Program-made: the position numbers and the translations under genes
From: Streptomyces sp. SID12488
GTDB taxonomy: Bacteria > Actinomycetota > Actinomycetes > Streptomycetales > Streptomycetaceae
Length of the DNA: 64,000 nucleotides
Reading direction: 5' to 3'
Assembly (NCBI RefSeq): GCF_010548275.1
Contig: NZ_JAAGLT010000017.1
Span: 1-64,000 of the forward strand
Shown here: piece by piece, positions 25,686 to 34,405 of the stretch
How the letters are laid out: every line of letters begins with the position of its first letter
How positions within the stretch are numbered: position 1 is the first letter of the stretch
The notes under the pieces: model-generated
The model's input: only the letters and a program-made list of their open reading frames with translations
Databases searched by the model: none
Told to the model about the DNA's origin: nothing

Positions 25686-26870
25686 ATGAACGCCACCGCC
25701 GACCCGGCCGACATCACTCCCGCGCGCGGGGCCCTCCTCGCGGCCTTCGCCGCCGTACTCGTCGGCTGCTCCTTCACTGCCAACAGTGTCCTCGGCGACT
25801 ACCCGTACGTGGGCGGCCAGTTCCTGCGCTACGGGCTGGCCTGTCTGTTGCTCCTGCCACTGATCGGCAGGGGTGGTGCCGCCCCGCTCGGGACGCTCAC
25901 CGCCCGCCAGTGGATTCGCCTCACGCTACTCTCCGCCGTCGGCATGGTCGGATTCAACCTGGCCGTCATCGCCGCCGAACGCAGCGCGGAGCCGGCGGTG
26001 CCCGGGGTGTTCGTGGGCTGTGCGCCCGTGGTCGTGGCGGTCCTGGTCCCCCTGCTGGACGGGCGACGGCCCAGGCGGGCCGTGGTGTACGGGGCGTTGA
26101 CCGTCGCGGTGGGCGCCTTCGCGGTCCAGGGTTGGGGCCGCACGGACGGCGTGGGCATCGCGTTCTCCGGGTGCGCGCTGGCCGGTGAGGTCGGGTTCGC
26201 GGTGCTCGCCGTACCCGTGCTGCGACCCCTCGGGCCCCGGCTGCTGTCCGCGACCGTGTGCGGCCTCGCCGCCGCCGAGTCCGCGCTCGCCGGGGTGGTC
26301 CTCGACGGCACCGGCTGGCTGCGCGTGCCCGACCCCACCGAGACCGCCGCGCTGCTGTGGCAGGCGGCCGTCGTCACCGTCGTCGGCTTCGTGTGCTGGT
26401 ACATCGGCGTGCAGCGGATCGGCGCGGAGCGCGCCACGCTCTTCTCCGGCCTCATCCCCGTAGCGGCGGCCTGCACCGCCCCGCTCGTCGGCACGGGCTC
26501 CTACGGCGCCCCGCAGGCCGCCGGAAGCGCCCTCGTCGGTGTCGGAGTCGTTCTGGGATCCGGTGCGTTGGTCTTCGCGCGCCGGTCAGCGGCTGCCGTC
26601 GAGGAGGACCCGGGCGACCAGCGCCGGGTCGTCGTTCATCGGGACGTGGCCGCAGCCGGGGAGTCGGATCAGGTGGGCCCTGGGGATGATCTGCTTGGCG
26701 CGGACGCCCTGGCGGCGCATGAGCAGCAGGTCCCGGGTGCCCCACGCCACGGTGACCGGGACGTCCGGGACGTCGTCCGTGAAGCGGATGTCGCGGCCGG
26801 CCCTGAGGGTCTCCGTGAACCGCTTGGCGTTCGCCAGGGCGAGCGTCTCGGCGACGACGGCCTCGGGTGA
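25686..26870 (+). CDS. EamA/DMT-family exporter with antisense C-terminal run-on
   Basis: A 394-residue frame from ATG 25686. Residues 12-305 form the ten-helix EamA drug/metabolite transporter, ending in GSGALVFARRSAAA. The frame then has no stop for about 90 codons and runs antisense through the 3' part of the alpha/beta hydrolase gene, giving an acidic Asp/Gly/Val-rich tail with no hydrophobic segments. The overlap is 285 bp. Either the stop has been lost by a small mutation or the tail is genuine. It is divergent from its likely MocR regulator. Confidence 0.85.
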   Translation: MNATADPADITPARGALLAAFAAVLVGCSFTANSVLGDYPYVGGQFLRYGLACLLLLPLIGRGGAAPLGTLTARQWIRLTLLSAVGMVGFNLAVIAAERSAEPAVPGVFVGCAPVVVAVLVPLLDGRRPRRAVVYGALTVAVGAFAVQGWGRTDGVGIAFSGCALAGEVGFAVLAVPVLRPLGPRLLSATVCGLAAAESALAGVVLDGTGWLRVPDPTETAALLWQAAVVTVVGFVCWYIGVQRIGAERATLFSGLIPVAAACTAPLVGTGSYGAPQAAGSALVGVGVVLGSGALVFARRSAAAVEEDPGDQRRVVVHRDVAAAGESDQVGPGDDLLGADALAAHEQQVPGAPRHGDRDVRDVVREADVAAGPEGLREPLGVRQGERLGDDGLG

Positions 26871-27428
26871 ACGGCGGCCGGGACGGGCGTAGATGGTGCT
26901 CGTCAGGACGCTCCGCCCCGCCGCCGAGCGCGACAGTCGCTCGACCAGCGGCACCGGCATGCTCCGCGCGGCCCGCCGCATCGCGAGCAGCACTCCGAAC
27001 GCGTACCTCCGTTCGGCCTGCGACCAGAACCCCGCCGGGGAGAGTGTGGTGACGGACCGTACGCGCTTCTCGCGCCCGAGTTCCAGAGCCAGCAGACCGC
27101 CCAGCGAGTTGCCCGCCACATGCGGACGGTCCAGCTCCAGCGCCTCGCACAGGGCGGCGAAGACAGCCGTCATCGTCGGCAGGTCGTGGGCGAAGCCGTC
27201 CGGCAGTGCCGGGGACGCGCCGAACCCCGGAAGATCGACGGCGATCACGTCGCGCTCGGTGGCCAGGATGTCGATCACCGGGTCCCAGGCCTGCCGGTGG
27301 TGCCCGATGCCGTGCAGCAGCAGAAGCGGTTCGCCGGCGCCCACGCGCGCGTACGACAGGGTCACGGCCCTGGGCTCGGCCGCCGGGTCGTACGGAGAGG
27401 GGACCTCGAAGGTGACGGTGGAGGACAT
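26586..27428 (-). CDS. Alpha/beta hydrolase
   Basis: A 280-residue alpha/beta hydrolase. LLLHGIGHHRQ gives the oxyanion loop, GNSLGG the nucleophile elbow with the catalytic Ser, and GCGHVPM the catalytic His. Start ATG 27428 has AGGAG 7 bp upstream. It is divergent from the ECF41 sigma gene; the gap holds a 14-bp direct repeat. The 3' end is overlapped antisense by the EamA frame. Substrate unknown. Confidence 0.88.
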   Translation of the reverse strand: MSSTVTFEVPSPYDPAAEPRAVTLSYARVGAGEPLLLLHGIGHHRQAWDPVIDILATERDVIAVDLPGFGASPALPDGFAHDLPTMTAVFAALCEALELDRPHVAGNSLGGLLALELGREKRVRSVTTLSPAGFWSQAERRYAFGVLLAMRRAARSMPVPLVERLSRSAAGRSVLTSTIYARPGRRSPEAVVAETLALANAKRFTETLRAGRDIRFTDDVPDVPVTVAWGTRDLLLMRRQGVRAKQIIPRAHLIRLPGCGHVPMNDDPALVARVLLDGSR

Positions 27429-27441
27429 GGGCCTGCTCCTA

Positions 27442-27469
27442 GTCGTACGCGGTCGGTCGTACGCGGTCG
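27442..27469. repeat. 14-bp tandem direct repeat in the hydrolase leader
   Basis: GTCGTACGCGGTCG is exactly duplicated head-to-tail, starting 14 bp upstream of the hydrolase start codon, in the shared divergent region with the sigma gene. Possibly an operator, possibly slippage. Confidence 0.55.
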
Positions 27470-27601
27470 TACACGTCTGCGTGGCTGTCCACGGGCACTG
27501 CGTAGACAGCTTGTCAGCAATTAATACTGGCCGGTAGCCCTCGGGGGCGGCGGCCGACAATGCGCTGGACATCACCCTCGGCGCCGGGTTGGGATGGGGC
27601 A

Positions 27602-28504
27602 GTGACCGCCGACACCGTGAACGACGTCTTCGAAGAGCACCGGCCCGTCCTGATGGGCGTCGCCTACCGCATGCTCGGCCGGGTGGCCGACGCCGAGGAC
27701 GTCGTCCAGGACGCGTGGCTGCGCTGGGCCGCCGCCGACCGGACCGACGTACGCGAACCGCGCGGCTATCTCGTGCGCGTCACGACCCGGCTCGCCATCG
27801 ACCGGCTGCGCCAGGTGAAGGCGCGCGGCGAGACATACGTCGGCCCGTGGCTGCCCGAGCCGTACGTCACCGAACTCACCGGGGCCGCAGGGACCGTTCC
27901 CGACGCGGCCGAGCGGGCCGTGCTCGCCGACACCGTGTCCCTCGCGGTCATGGTCGTCATGGAGTCCCTCTCGCCGCTGGAGCGCGCGGTGTTCGTCCTC
28001 AGGGAGGCCTTCGCGTACCCGTTCGCGGAGATCGCCGCGATGCTCGACCGCACCGAACCGGCGGTGCGGCAGCTCGCCGGACGCGCCCGCCGACACGTCG
28101 ACGAACGCCGCCCGCGCTACGAGGTCGACCCGGCGCAGCGCCGTGACCTGACCGAACGGTTCCTCGTCGCCGCGGAACAGGGCGACCTCGCGGGCCTCAT
28201 GGAACTGCTCGCCCCGGACGTCTGCCTCGTCGCCGACAGCGGCGGCCTGGCGCGGGCGCCGCGCCGGATCCTGGAGTCGGCCGACCGCGTGGGCCGCTTC
28301 GTCATCGGCACCGCGAGCAAGGGCCTCGGCGACGCGTCCTTCCGCTTCCTGGAGGTCAACGGTGGCTTCGCCGTACTGATCCTGGACGGCGGCAAGCCCG
28401 ACGCCGTGTTCCAGATGGATGTGGCGGACGGCCGTATCCAGTGCGTGTACATCATCCGCAACCCGGACAAGGTGCGCTCCCTGGCCCTTCCTCAGGAAGG
28501 CTGA
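27602..28504 (+). CDS. ECF41-type RNA polymerase sigma factor
   Basis: A 300-residue ECF sigma factor, GTG start 27602 behind GGATGGGG. Region 2 has GRVADAEDVVQDAWLRW and region 4 LREAFAYPFAEIAAML. After these, a SnoaL-like C-terminal domain carries the ECF41 hallmarks: WLPEP in the linker between the sigma domains, DGGK, and the late NPDK. In this group the C-terminal domain itself tunes activity and no anti-sigma is needed. ECF41 genes usually neighbour a COE-type gene (CMD, oxidoreductase or epimerase); here the neighbour is the divergent hydrolase. Confidence 0.93.
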   Translation: MTADTVNDVFEEHRPVLMGVAYRMLGRVADAEDVVQDAWLRWAAADRTDVREPRGYLVRVTTRLAIDRLRQVKARGETYVGPWLPEPYVTELTGAAGTVPDAAERAVLADTVSLAVMVVMESLSPLERAVFVLREAFAYPFAEIAAMLDRTEPAVRQLAGRARRHVDERRPRYEVDPAQRRDLTERFLVAAEQGDLAGLMELLAPDVCLVADSGGLARAPRRILESADRVGRFVIGTASKGLGDASFRFLEVNGGFAVLILDGGKPDAVFQMDVADGRIQCVYIIRNPDKVRSLALPQEG

Positions 28505-28518
28505 TTGGTCTTGACCAA
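28505..28518. promoter_or_regulatory. dre-like operator of the GntR gene
   Basis: TTGGTCTTGACCAA is a perfect 6-bp inverted repeat around TT. It differs from the DasR-responsive core TGGTCTAGACCA only in the central dinucleotide. It overlaps the -35 element of the GntR gene, a position suited to repression. Confidence 0.55.
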
Positions 28519-28539
28519 GCCTCAGGGCCGCCCTATGGT
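28511..28539 (+). promoter_or_regulatory. Sigma-HrdB-like promoter of the GntR gene
   Basis: TTGACC (28511-28516) and TATGGT (28534-28539) are separated by 17 bp. This is a good housekeeping promoter about 75-100 bp upstream of the coding start, in an otherwise AT-rich leader. Confidence 0.55.
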
Positions 28540-28612
28540 CGCAGGAAAGTGCAACAACCTTTAATAAACAAGGGCGCCAAACGCCGCCGAGACCACGGCG
28601 ATTGCGGAGGAC

Positions 28613-29377
28613 ATGGTGGGGACCACGCAGTTGGAAACGGTGCCGGAGCCGAAGTACTGGCATCTGAAGACCGTGCTCAGTCAGGCACTGGACTCCGAGT
28701 TCACGGTGGGCGAGATCCTGCCGAACGAGCGTGACCTCGCGGCCCGCTTCGGCGTGGCCCGTGCCACGCTCCGCCAGGCACTGGAGCAGCTCGAACTCGA
28801 AGGCCGGCTCCAGCGCCGGCGCGGTGTCGGTACGACCGTCGCCCCGCCGCGCATGGGCGTCTCCGTCGGCACTGCCCGGCACGTGTGGCCGGGTGCGGCG
28901 GGCGACGCGTGGCAGCCCGTGGACAGCGCGCTGACCGTACCGGCCGTGTCCGTGGCCGCCGCCCTGGAGACCCGCCAGGACGAGGCCGTTCACACCGTGC
29001 GCCGCTCGCGCGTCTCACACGGCCAGCCGGTCGCCGCCGAGCTGCTCTACGTCCCGGCCGCATCGGTGCCCGACCTGTCGGCGATAGACGCCCCGTCCGG
29101 CGCGGCACGCGCGCGTGCAGTGCTGCGCGAACTCCAGCGTCTGGAGCTGGAGGGCCAGGACCGTTCCGTGGAGCTCGGCTCGGCCCGTGCGGACGACGCC
29201 AAGGAGCTGGACCGCCTCCCCGGGGCCCCCGTGCTCGTCGTCACGACCCGCTTCTTCACCGAGGGCCGCACGGCCGCAATCTCCGTGGCGACCTATCGCG
29301 CTGACACGTGCCGGTTGACCTTCGGCGACACCGGGGGAGTGGAGATACACCACGGCCCGGAACGCCGCGCGTCCTGA
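28613..29377 (+). CDS. GntR/HutC-family regulator
   Basis: A 254-residue regulator. The winged HTH is at residues 14-75 (LPNERDLAARFGVARATLRQ). A UTRA-like effector domain follows (about 95-240), with a PVAAELLYVPA strand and the terminal CRLTFGD, as in DasR and NagR. Such proteins sense amino-sugar phosphates or similar ligands. The dre-like palindrome on its own promoter fits autoregulation or control by DasR. It is followed by a repeat/terminator element and a convergent ROK regulator, another sugar-linked family. Confidence 0.88.
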   Translation: MVGTTQLETVPEPKYWHLKTVLSQALDSEFTVGEILPNERDLAARFGVARATLRQALEQLELEGRLQRRRGVGTTVAPPRMGVSVGTARHVWPGAAGDAWQPVDSALTVPAVSVAAALETRQDEAVHTVRRSRVSHGQPVAAELLYVPAASVPDLSAIDAPSGAARARAVLRELQRLELEGQDRSVELGSARADDAKELDRLPGAPVLVVTTRFFTEGRTAAISVATYRADTCRLTFGDTGGVEIHHGPERRAS

Positions 29378-29388
29378 GGTCCGTACAA

Positions 29389-29413
29389 CCCCGCGCCCCA
29401 AAGGGGCGCGGGG
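29389..29413. terminator. Terminator hairpin in a dispersed repeat
   Basis: CCCCGCGCCCC and GGGGCGCGGGG form an 11-bp stem with an AAA loop, 12 bp after the GntR stop. It is the first part of the dispersed element that continues to about 29443. Confidence 0.75.
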
Positions 29414-29443
29414 AACTGCGCGACCAGCCACGACGGGCCCGCA
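29403..29443 (+). repeat. Dispersed extragenic element (full copy)
   Basis: The stretch from GGGGCGCGGGG through GGAACTGCGCGACCA (29412-29426) to GGGCCCGCAG recurs inverted at 63687-63728 and, degenerate, at 10281-10406. It appears to be a mobile or frequently copied Streptomyces intergenic motif associated with terminators. Confidence 0.7.
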
Positions 29444-29471
29444 GATTCCCCAACCGCACTTCGCGGAGCGC

Positions 29472-30629
29472 TCAGCGCCGGGCCGTGACTGTCCCCTCCA
29501 CCGCGAACAACTGCTCGTCGACATGGTCGAGGGCCAGCCGCAGCGCGCCCGTCGCCACAGCCGCCTCGCCGAGGAGCGACAGGGCCACGCCGGGCGGGCG
29601 CAGACAGTAACGCGCCAGCTCGTCACGCAAGGGTTCCAGTACGCCGTCCAGCCCCGCCGCCCAGCCGCCGACGACGACCAGCTCGGGGTCGAGGGCAAGG
29701 ACGAGCGCGGCCACGTCGTGGACCAGCCGCTGGATGAAGCGGTCGACGGCCGCGCGGGCCTGCTCGTCGCCCTCGCGGGCGCGAGCGAACACTCCGGCGA
29801 CCGCCACCTCGTCGAGCGGGTGCAGCGGCTCGCCCGTGGTCGACAGCAGCGCCTCCGGGGTCGCCTCCCGGCCCAGCAGATGAAGCGCGCCGATCTCCCC
29901 GGCCGCCCCGCCGAACCCCCGGTGCAGCCGCCCCCCGATCAGTGAACCGGCGCCCGGACTCAGCCCGGCCAGTACGAACACCACGTCGTCGGAGTCGATC
30001 GCCGCGCCCTTCCAGTGCTCGGCGACGGCAGCCGCGTTGGCGTCGTTCTCGACGAGCACAGGGCACTTGAAGGACCGGCTGAGCCGTTCACCGAGCCGCA
30101 GCCCGGTCCACTCGGGCAGTGCCGTGCACAGCCGCACGACCCCGTCGGCCTCCACGATCCCGGGCGTGGCCACGCCCACGGCCCGCAGCGAGTCACGGGC
30201 CACCCCGGCGCGGCGCAGCAACTCGGCGACCGCGGAGCGCAGCCGCTCCAGCCGCTCGTCCGCGGGTGCCGCCTCGTCGACGTCCTTCGAGATCGACCCC
30301 AGAAGTCGCCCGTCCAGGTCGGACAGCAGCGCGGCGACGCGATGGGACCCGATCTCCAGCCCCAGCAGATGCCCGGCCTCCGCCCGGAACCGGAACCGCC
30401 GCGCGGGCCGCCCCTGCCGCCGGGCGACGCTCTCGTCGGCGGCCTTCTCGACGACGAGCCCGGCCTCGATGAGCCCCTCGACGACGCCCTCGACGGTCGG
30501 CCTGGACAGCCCGGTGACCCGGGTGATCTCGGTCAGTGTCGCGCAGTCCGTGGCACGCAGCGCGTGCAGCACCACCGCGGAGTTGATCCTTCGCAGCAGC
30601 GAGGGATCCCCACCGGTCAGCTGCCCCAA
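29472..30629 (-). CDS. ROK-family transcriptional regulator
   Basis: A 385-residue protein with an N-terminal MarR/ROK-type HTH (LRATDCATLTEITRVTGLSRPTVEGVV) and a C-terminal sugar-kinase-like ROK domain (VLVENDANAAAVAEHWKGAA). No ATG is available. The best start is TTG 30629, with GGGAGG 7 bp upstream, giving MGQLTGGDPSLLRR. The canonical ROK zinc-binding cysteine motif is not evident. It is convergent with the GntR gene. It probably senses a sugar or amino sugar, but no sugar transport genes are adjacent. Confidence 0.85.
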   Translation of the reverse strand: MGQLTGGDPSLLRRINSAVVLHALRATDCATLTEITRVTGLSRPTVEGVVEGLIEAGLVVEKAADESVARRQGRPARRFRFRAEAGHLLGLEIGSHRVAALLSDLDGRLLGSISKDVDEAAPADERLERLRSAVAELLRRAGVARDSLRAVGVATPGIVEADGVVRLCTALPEWTGLRLGERLSRSFKCPVLVENDANAAAVAEHWKGAAIDSDDVVFVLAGLSPGAGSLIGGRLHRGFGGAAGEIGALHLLGREATPEALLSTTGEPLHPLDEVAVAGVFARAREGDEQARAAVDRFIQRLVHDVAALVLALDPELVVVGGWAAGLDGVLEPLRDELARYCLRPPGVALSLLGEAAVATGALRLALDHVDEQLFAVEGTVTARR

Positions 30630-30729
30630 CGTACGTCCTCCCAGCTCGTGCGCGTGTGGGGCGGATCGTACTCGGCGCGGAGCACCCGTGCGAGAGCCGG
30701 ACACCTCCGACCTGTCCGACGGGCCGGGA

Positions 30730-31395
30730 TCATCCGGGCGCCACGAACCCGGACTCGTACGCCACGATGACCGCCTGCGTACGATCCCGGGCCTCCAGTT
30801 TCGCCAGCACGGCACTGACGTGCGACTTCACGGTCTCGGTCCCGACGACCAACCGGGCGGCGATCTCCGCGTTGGACAGGCCCCGCGCCATCAGCCGCAG
30901 CACCTCCGCCTCGCGCTCGGTCAGCCGCGCCCGCTCCAGAACGGCCCGGGCGGCCCGATTCCCGCCGCCCTCCTCCCCGTACTCGGCCGCCAACCGCCGT
31001 ACCGAGGCCGGGAACAGCAACGACTCGCCCTCGGCGACCAGGCGCACCGCGTGCACGATCTCGGCCGGCCGGGCCCGCTTGAGCAGAAACCCGTCGGCAC
31101 CGGCCCGCAGCGCCTCGTACACGTACTCGTCGTTCTCGAACGTCGTCACCACCAGGATCTTCGGAGGCTCCGCCATGGTCCGCAGCAGCGCTCGCGTGGC
31201 CTCGATGCCGTCCATCAAGGGCATCCGCACATCCATGGCGACGACATCCGGCCGCAGCTGCCTGACCAACGGTATGACGGCGGCCCCGTCCGCGGCCTCC
31301 CCGACGACCTCGATATCGGGCTGAGCCTCCAACACGACCCGCAGACCGGCCCGTACGAGGGGCTCGTCGTCGACCAGGAGCACGGTTATGGGCAT
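30730..31395 (-). CDS. NarL/LuxR-family response regulator
   Basis: A 221-residue two-component regulator. The receiver has D9, D10 and the phospho-acceptor D55 (AMDVRMP). The C-terminal LuxR HTH includes LTEREAEVLRLMARGLSNAEIAARL. It begins 14 bp after the histidine kinase stop and forms one operon with it. It very likely activates the divergent ABC exporter. Confidence 0.93.
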   Translation of the reverse strand: MPITVLLVDDEPLVRAGLRVVLEAQPDIEVVGEAADGAAVIPLVRQLRPDVVAMDVRMPLMDGIEATRALLRTMAEPPKILVVTTFENDEYVYEALRAGADGFLLKRARPAEIVHAVRLVAEGESLLFPASVRRLAAEYGEEGGGNRAARAVLERARLTEREAEVLRLMARGLSNAEIAARLVVGTETVKSHVSAVLAKLEARDRTQAVIVAYESGFVAPG

Positions 31396-31409
31396 CCGGG
31401 CAGCGTAGA

Positions 31410-32597
31410 TCAGCGCAGCGGCAGCTCGACGTGCACCTGCCAGTCGCCCTCGTCGGGCCCCGTCCGCGCACGGCCGCCCAGCAGCGCCGCGCGCTCCCGG
31501 ATGCCGCGCAGGCCGCTGCCCCGGCCGGGGCCGGGTATCGCGGCGGTGAGCGGGTTGCGGACCTCCAGGGCGAGGATGTCGTCCGCGACCCCGATACGGA
31601 CCCGGACGGGAACGGCCCCCGCGTGCCGCAGCACATTGGTGAGCGACTCCTGGAGGATCCGGTAGCCCTCGCGGGACACCGGCCCCGGCACACCGTCGAG
31701 AGGGCCGGTCACCTCCATCTCGACCTTCGCCCCGGAGTAGCGCGCGGACTCCAGGAGGCGGTCGGCCTCGGTGAGGGCCGGGCGGCTGCTCGCGGGCCTG
31801 CCCGACTCCCGTAGTACGCCGAGGACACGCTCCAGGTCCTCCAGCGCGTCCCGGCCGGTCTCCTCGATGGCCTCCAGCGCCCGGTCGGTGAACGCGGGAT
31901 CGCCCGCCGCACGGGCCGCGCCCGCCTGCACCACCGCAACCGTGAGCGCGTGCCCGATGGAGTCGTGCAGCTCACGGGCGATGCGGGTGCGCTCCAGGAG
32001 TTGTTCGGTGCGCTCCTCCAGTGCGGCGAGCCGCTCCGTGGGGGAGGGGCCGAGCAGGCGCCCGGCCAGCCGGGTGATCAGCTCGCCCGAGCCGACCACG
32101 ACCGCGGCCAGCAGGACCAAGGGCAGCGGTGCGAGCAGCGCGTGCCACCAGTGGTGGCTCTCGACGCGCAGCAGGGCACCGTCGCCCGGGGTGTCCCCCA
32201 GCGCGGTTCTCACCAGAACCTCGGTGGTGATGGGCAGTTGGACGGTCAGCATCGAGACGAGACCCCCGAGCACCAGCCGGGCCTCCAGCCAGAGCACCGT
32301 ACGGCCCCGGTCTCCCCAGGTGACGGACGAGGCGGCGACAATCCCCGAATCGCCCCCGTTGCTCTCGCCGTTGTTGTGGTGGCGGTGGTCGGTGAGCAGC
32401 AGTCTGGCCTGCAGTCCTTCCACGGTGCGCATCGCGGGCACGAGTCCGGCGAGTCCGATCGCCCCGGCCGACAGGAGCCAGATCCACCACGCGTCCTCGA
32501 CGAACAGCCACATGGCGGGCCACACGATGGCGATGAACAGATGTAGCCATCGTGTGTAAGTGACCGCCCGGGTGAACGGGCGAAGGACGCGGACCAT
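31410..32597 (-). CDS. Sensor histidine kinase (HisKA_3 type)
   Basis: A 395-residue membrane kinase. The first 190 residues carry about five hydrophobic segments. The dimerisation/phospho-acceptor helix is RIARELHDSIGHALTVAVVQ with the phosphorylated His, and the C-terminus has the HATPase glycine boxes (NVLRHAG..., GRGSGLRGIRERAALLGG). ATG 32597. Divergent from the ABC genes across 107 bp. The layout resembles systems that sense antibiotics or envelope stress. Confidence 0.92.
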   Translation of the reverse strand: MVRVLRPFTRAVTYTRWLHLFIAIVWPAMWLFVEDAWWIWLLSAGAIGLAGLVPAMRTVEGLQARLLLTDHRHHNNGESNGGDSGIVAASSVTWGDRGRTVLWLEARLVLGGLVSMLTVQLPITTEVLVRTALGDTPGDGALLRVESHHWWHALLAPLPLVLLAAVVVGSGELITRLAGRLLGPSPTERLAALEERTEQLLERTRIARELHDSIGHALTVAVVQAGAARAAGDPAFTDRALEAIEETGRDALEDLERVLGVLRESGRPASSRPALTEADRLLESARYSGAKVEMEVTGPLDGVPGPVSREGYRILQESLTNVLRHAGAVPVRVRIGVADDILALEVRNPLTAAIPGPGRGSGLRGIRERAALLGGRARTGPDEGDWQVHVELPLR

Positions 32598-32704
32598 CCC
32601 GACATCGTGGCAGGTGCCACTGACAACAGGCCTCCCCCGGGCGGGGGAGACGAAACCCTCCGGTGGGGGAGGCGCGCACCCCGTCCGGCAGCCAGGCTGC
32701 TGCC

Positions 32705-33640
32705 ATGACCAGCATCGACGTCCAGAATCTCACCAAGGAGTACGGCACGACGCGAGCCGTCGACCACCTCACCTTCCGTGTCCTGCCCGGCCGCGTCACC
32801 GGCTTCCTCGGCCCCAACGGCGCCGGAAAGTCCACCACAATGCGGCTGGTGCTCGGCCTGGACCGGCCGACGTCCGGTACCGCCAAGGTCGGCGGGCACG
32901 CCTACGCCACGCTCGGCGAACCGCTGCGCCAGGTGGGCGCCCTCCTCGACGCGCAGGCTGCGCACGGCTCACGCACCGCGCGTGACCATCTGCGAGTGCT
33001 GGCGCTGAGCAACCGCATCCCGGAGCGCCGGGTGGACGAGGTCCTGGAGGAGACGGGGCTCGTGTCCGCCGCGAGGCGCCGTGTGAAGACGTACTCCCTG
33101 GGCATGCGCCAACGCCTGGGCATCGCGGCCGCCCTCCTCGGCGATCCGCCCGTGCTGCTCCTCGACGAGCCCTCCAACGGACTCGACCCCGAAGGCATCA
33201 TCTGGATCCGGGAGTTGCTGCGCCGTCTGGCCGGCGAGGGCCGGACGGTCCTGGTGTCCAGCCACCTCATGAACGAGACCGCCTCCTTCGCCGACCACCT
33301 CGTGGTCCTCGGCCGCGGCCGTCTCCTCGCGGACACCCCGATGCGGGAGTTCATCCACGCGCGCGTACAGCCGCGTGTGCGGGTGCGTACGACAAAGGGC
33401 ACCGCACTCAAGGAGGCCCTCGCGCGCCACGGATTCGAGGCCGCCGAGCACGAGGACGGGCACCTGACCGTGCACCACGCACGCGTGGACGACATCGGGC
33501 GGCTCGCGTCGGACGCCGACGTGCCACTCCTCGAACTGGCCATGGAGGAAGGCACGTTGGAACAGGCTTACGTCGATCTGACGATGTCCGAGACCGAGTT
33601 CGCCGCCCAGCAGTCCCCGGCACAGCCCCAGGAGGCCTGA
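32705..33640 (+). CDS. ABC transporter ATP-binding protein
   Basis: A 311-residue ATPase of the drug/lantibiotic export type. Walker A is GPNGAGKST, the signature is YSLGMRQRLG, Walker B is VLLLDEPSNGLDPEG, and the H-loop lies in VLVSSHLMNE. Start ATG 32705 (MTSIDVQNLTKEYG). The permease begins 2 bp after the stop. Likely controlled by the divergent two-component system. Confidence 0.93.
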   Translation: MTSIDVQNLTKEYGTTRAVDHLTFRVLPGRVTGFLGPNGAGKSTTMRLVLGLDRPTSGTAKVGGHAYATLGEPLRQVGALLDAQAAHGSRTARDHLRVLALSNRIPERRVDEVLEETGLVSAARRRVKTYSLGMRQRLGIAAALLGDPPVLLLDEPSNGLDPEGIIWIRELLRRLAGEGRTVLVSSHLMNETASFADHLVVLGRGRLLADTPMREFIHARVQPRVRVRTTKGTALKEALARHGFEAAEHEDGHLTVHHARVDDIGRLASDADVPLLELAMEEGTLEQAYVDLTMSETEFAAQQSPAQPQEA

Positions 33641-33642
33641 CC

Positions 33643-34368
33643 ATGCCGTTCGCACCCGTTCTGCGCTCCGAGTGGCTGAAGATCCGAACGCTCCGCTCAC
33701 TCTGCGGCGCGCTGCTGGCGGTGTTCGCCGTGTCCACGGCCTTCTCCGCGCTCGCCGGGGTGTCCAGTACGTCCGACCCGGAGTTCGACCCGCTGTTCAT
33801 GGCGCTCTCCGGAGTGGCGCCCGGCCAGATCGCCGCCATCGCCTTCGGCGCGACGGCCGTCTCGGCCGAGTTCCACGGCGGCGGACTGCGACTCGCCCTG
33901 GCTGCGGTGCCACAACGCGGCTGGTGGTTCGCGGCCAAGATCGCGGCCATCGGCGTACCGGCCCTGCTGGTGGGGCTGGTCACCGGCGCCGCTTCGCTCG
34001 CCGCCGCCAGGGCGGGTCTGGGCGACGCGGCAAGCGGACTCACGCTGGGCGAACAGACGCGCGGTGTCGCGGGCTGCGGTGTCTACCTCATGCTGATGGC
34101 GCTGCTCGCGGCCGGACTCACCGCCCTGCTGCGCAGCGGCACGGCTACGCTCAGCATCCTGATCCCCTTCATCCTCGTCATCTCGTTCGTGGTCGGGGAT
34201 GTGGCAGGTGGGCTGACCGACTTCATGCCCGACCGGGCGGGCCAGGTGATCCTTTACGAGACGTCCGACAGCTCCCTCGGCCCCTGGACCGGTCTCGCGG
34301 TGACCGCCCTCTGGACGGCGGCCGCACTGCTCGCGGGAGCGTGGAGCGTGCGGTGCCGGGACGCGTGA
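33643..34368 (+). CDS. ABC-2-type permease
   Basis: A 241-residue membrane protein with six predicted helices. It opens with LRSEWLKIRTLRS, the usual cytoplasmic lead of ABC-2 export permeases. It partners with the ATPase just upstream (2-bp gap). Exported substrate unknown. Confidence 0.88.
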   Translation: MPFAPVLRSEWLKIRTLRSLCGALLAVFAVSTAFSALAGVSSTSDPEFDPLFMALSGVAPGQIAAIAFGATAVSAEFHGGGLRLALAAVPQRGWWFAAKIAAIGVPALLVGLVTGAASLAAARAGLGDAASGLTLGEQTRGVAGCGVYLMLMALLAAGLTALLRSGTATLSILIPFILVISFVVGDVAGGLTDFMPDRAGQVILYETSDSSLGPWTGLAVTALWTAAALLAGAWSVRCRDA

Positions 34369-34405
34369 CGGACGTACGCGGCACCATGCGCAGCCGTACG
34401 CGGCC

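Noticed and set aside
24047..25783. N-terminal extension of the phoD frame
   Set aside because: The Tat signal at 24046 with a well-placed GGAGG fixes the start; the extension lies over the MocR gene in a different frame.
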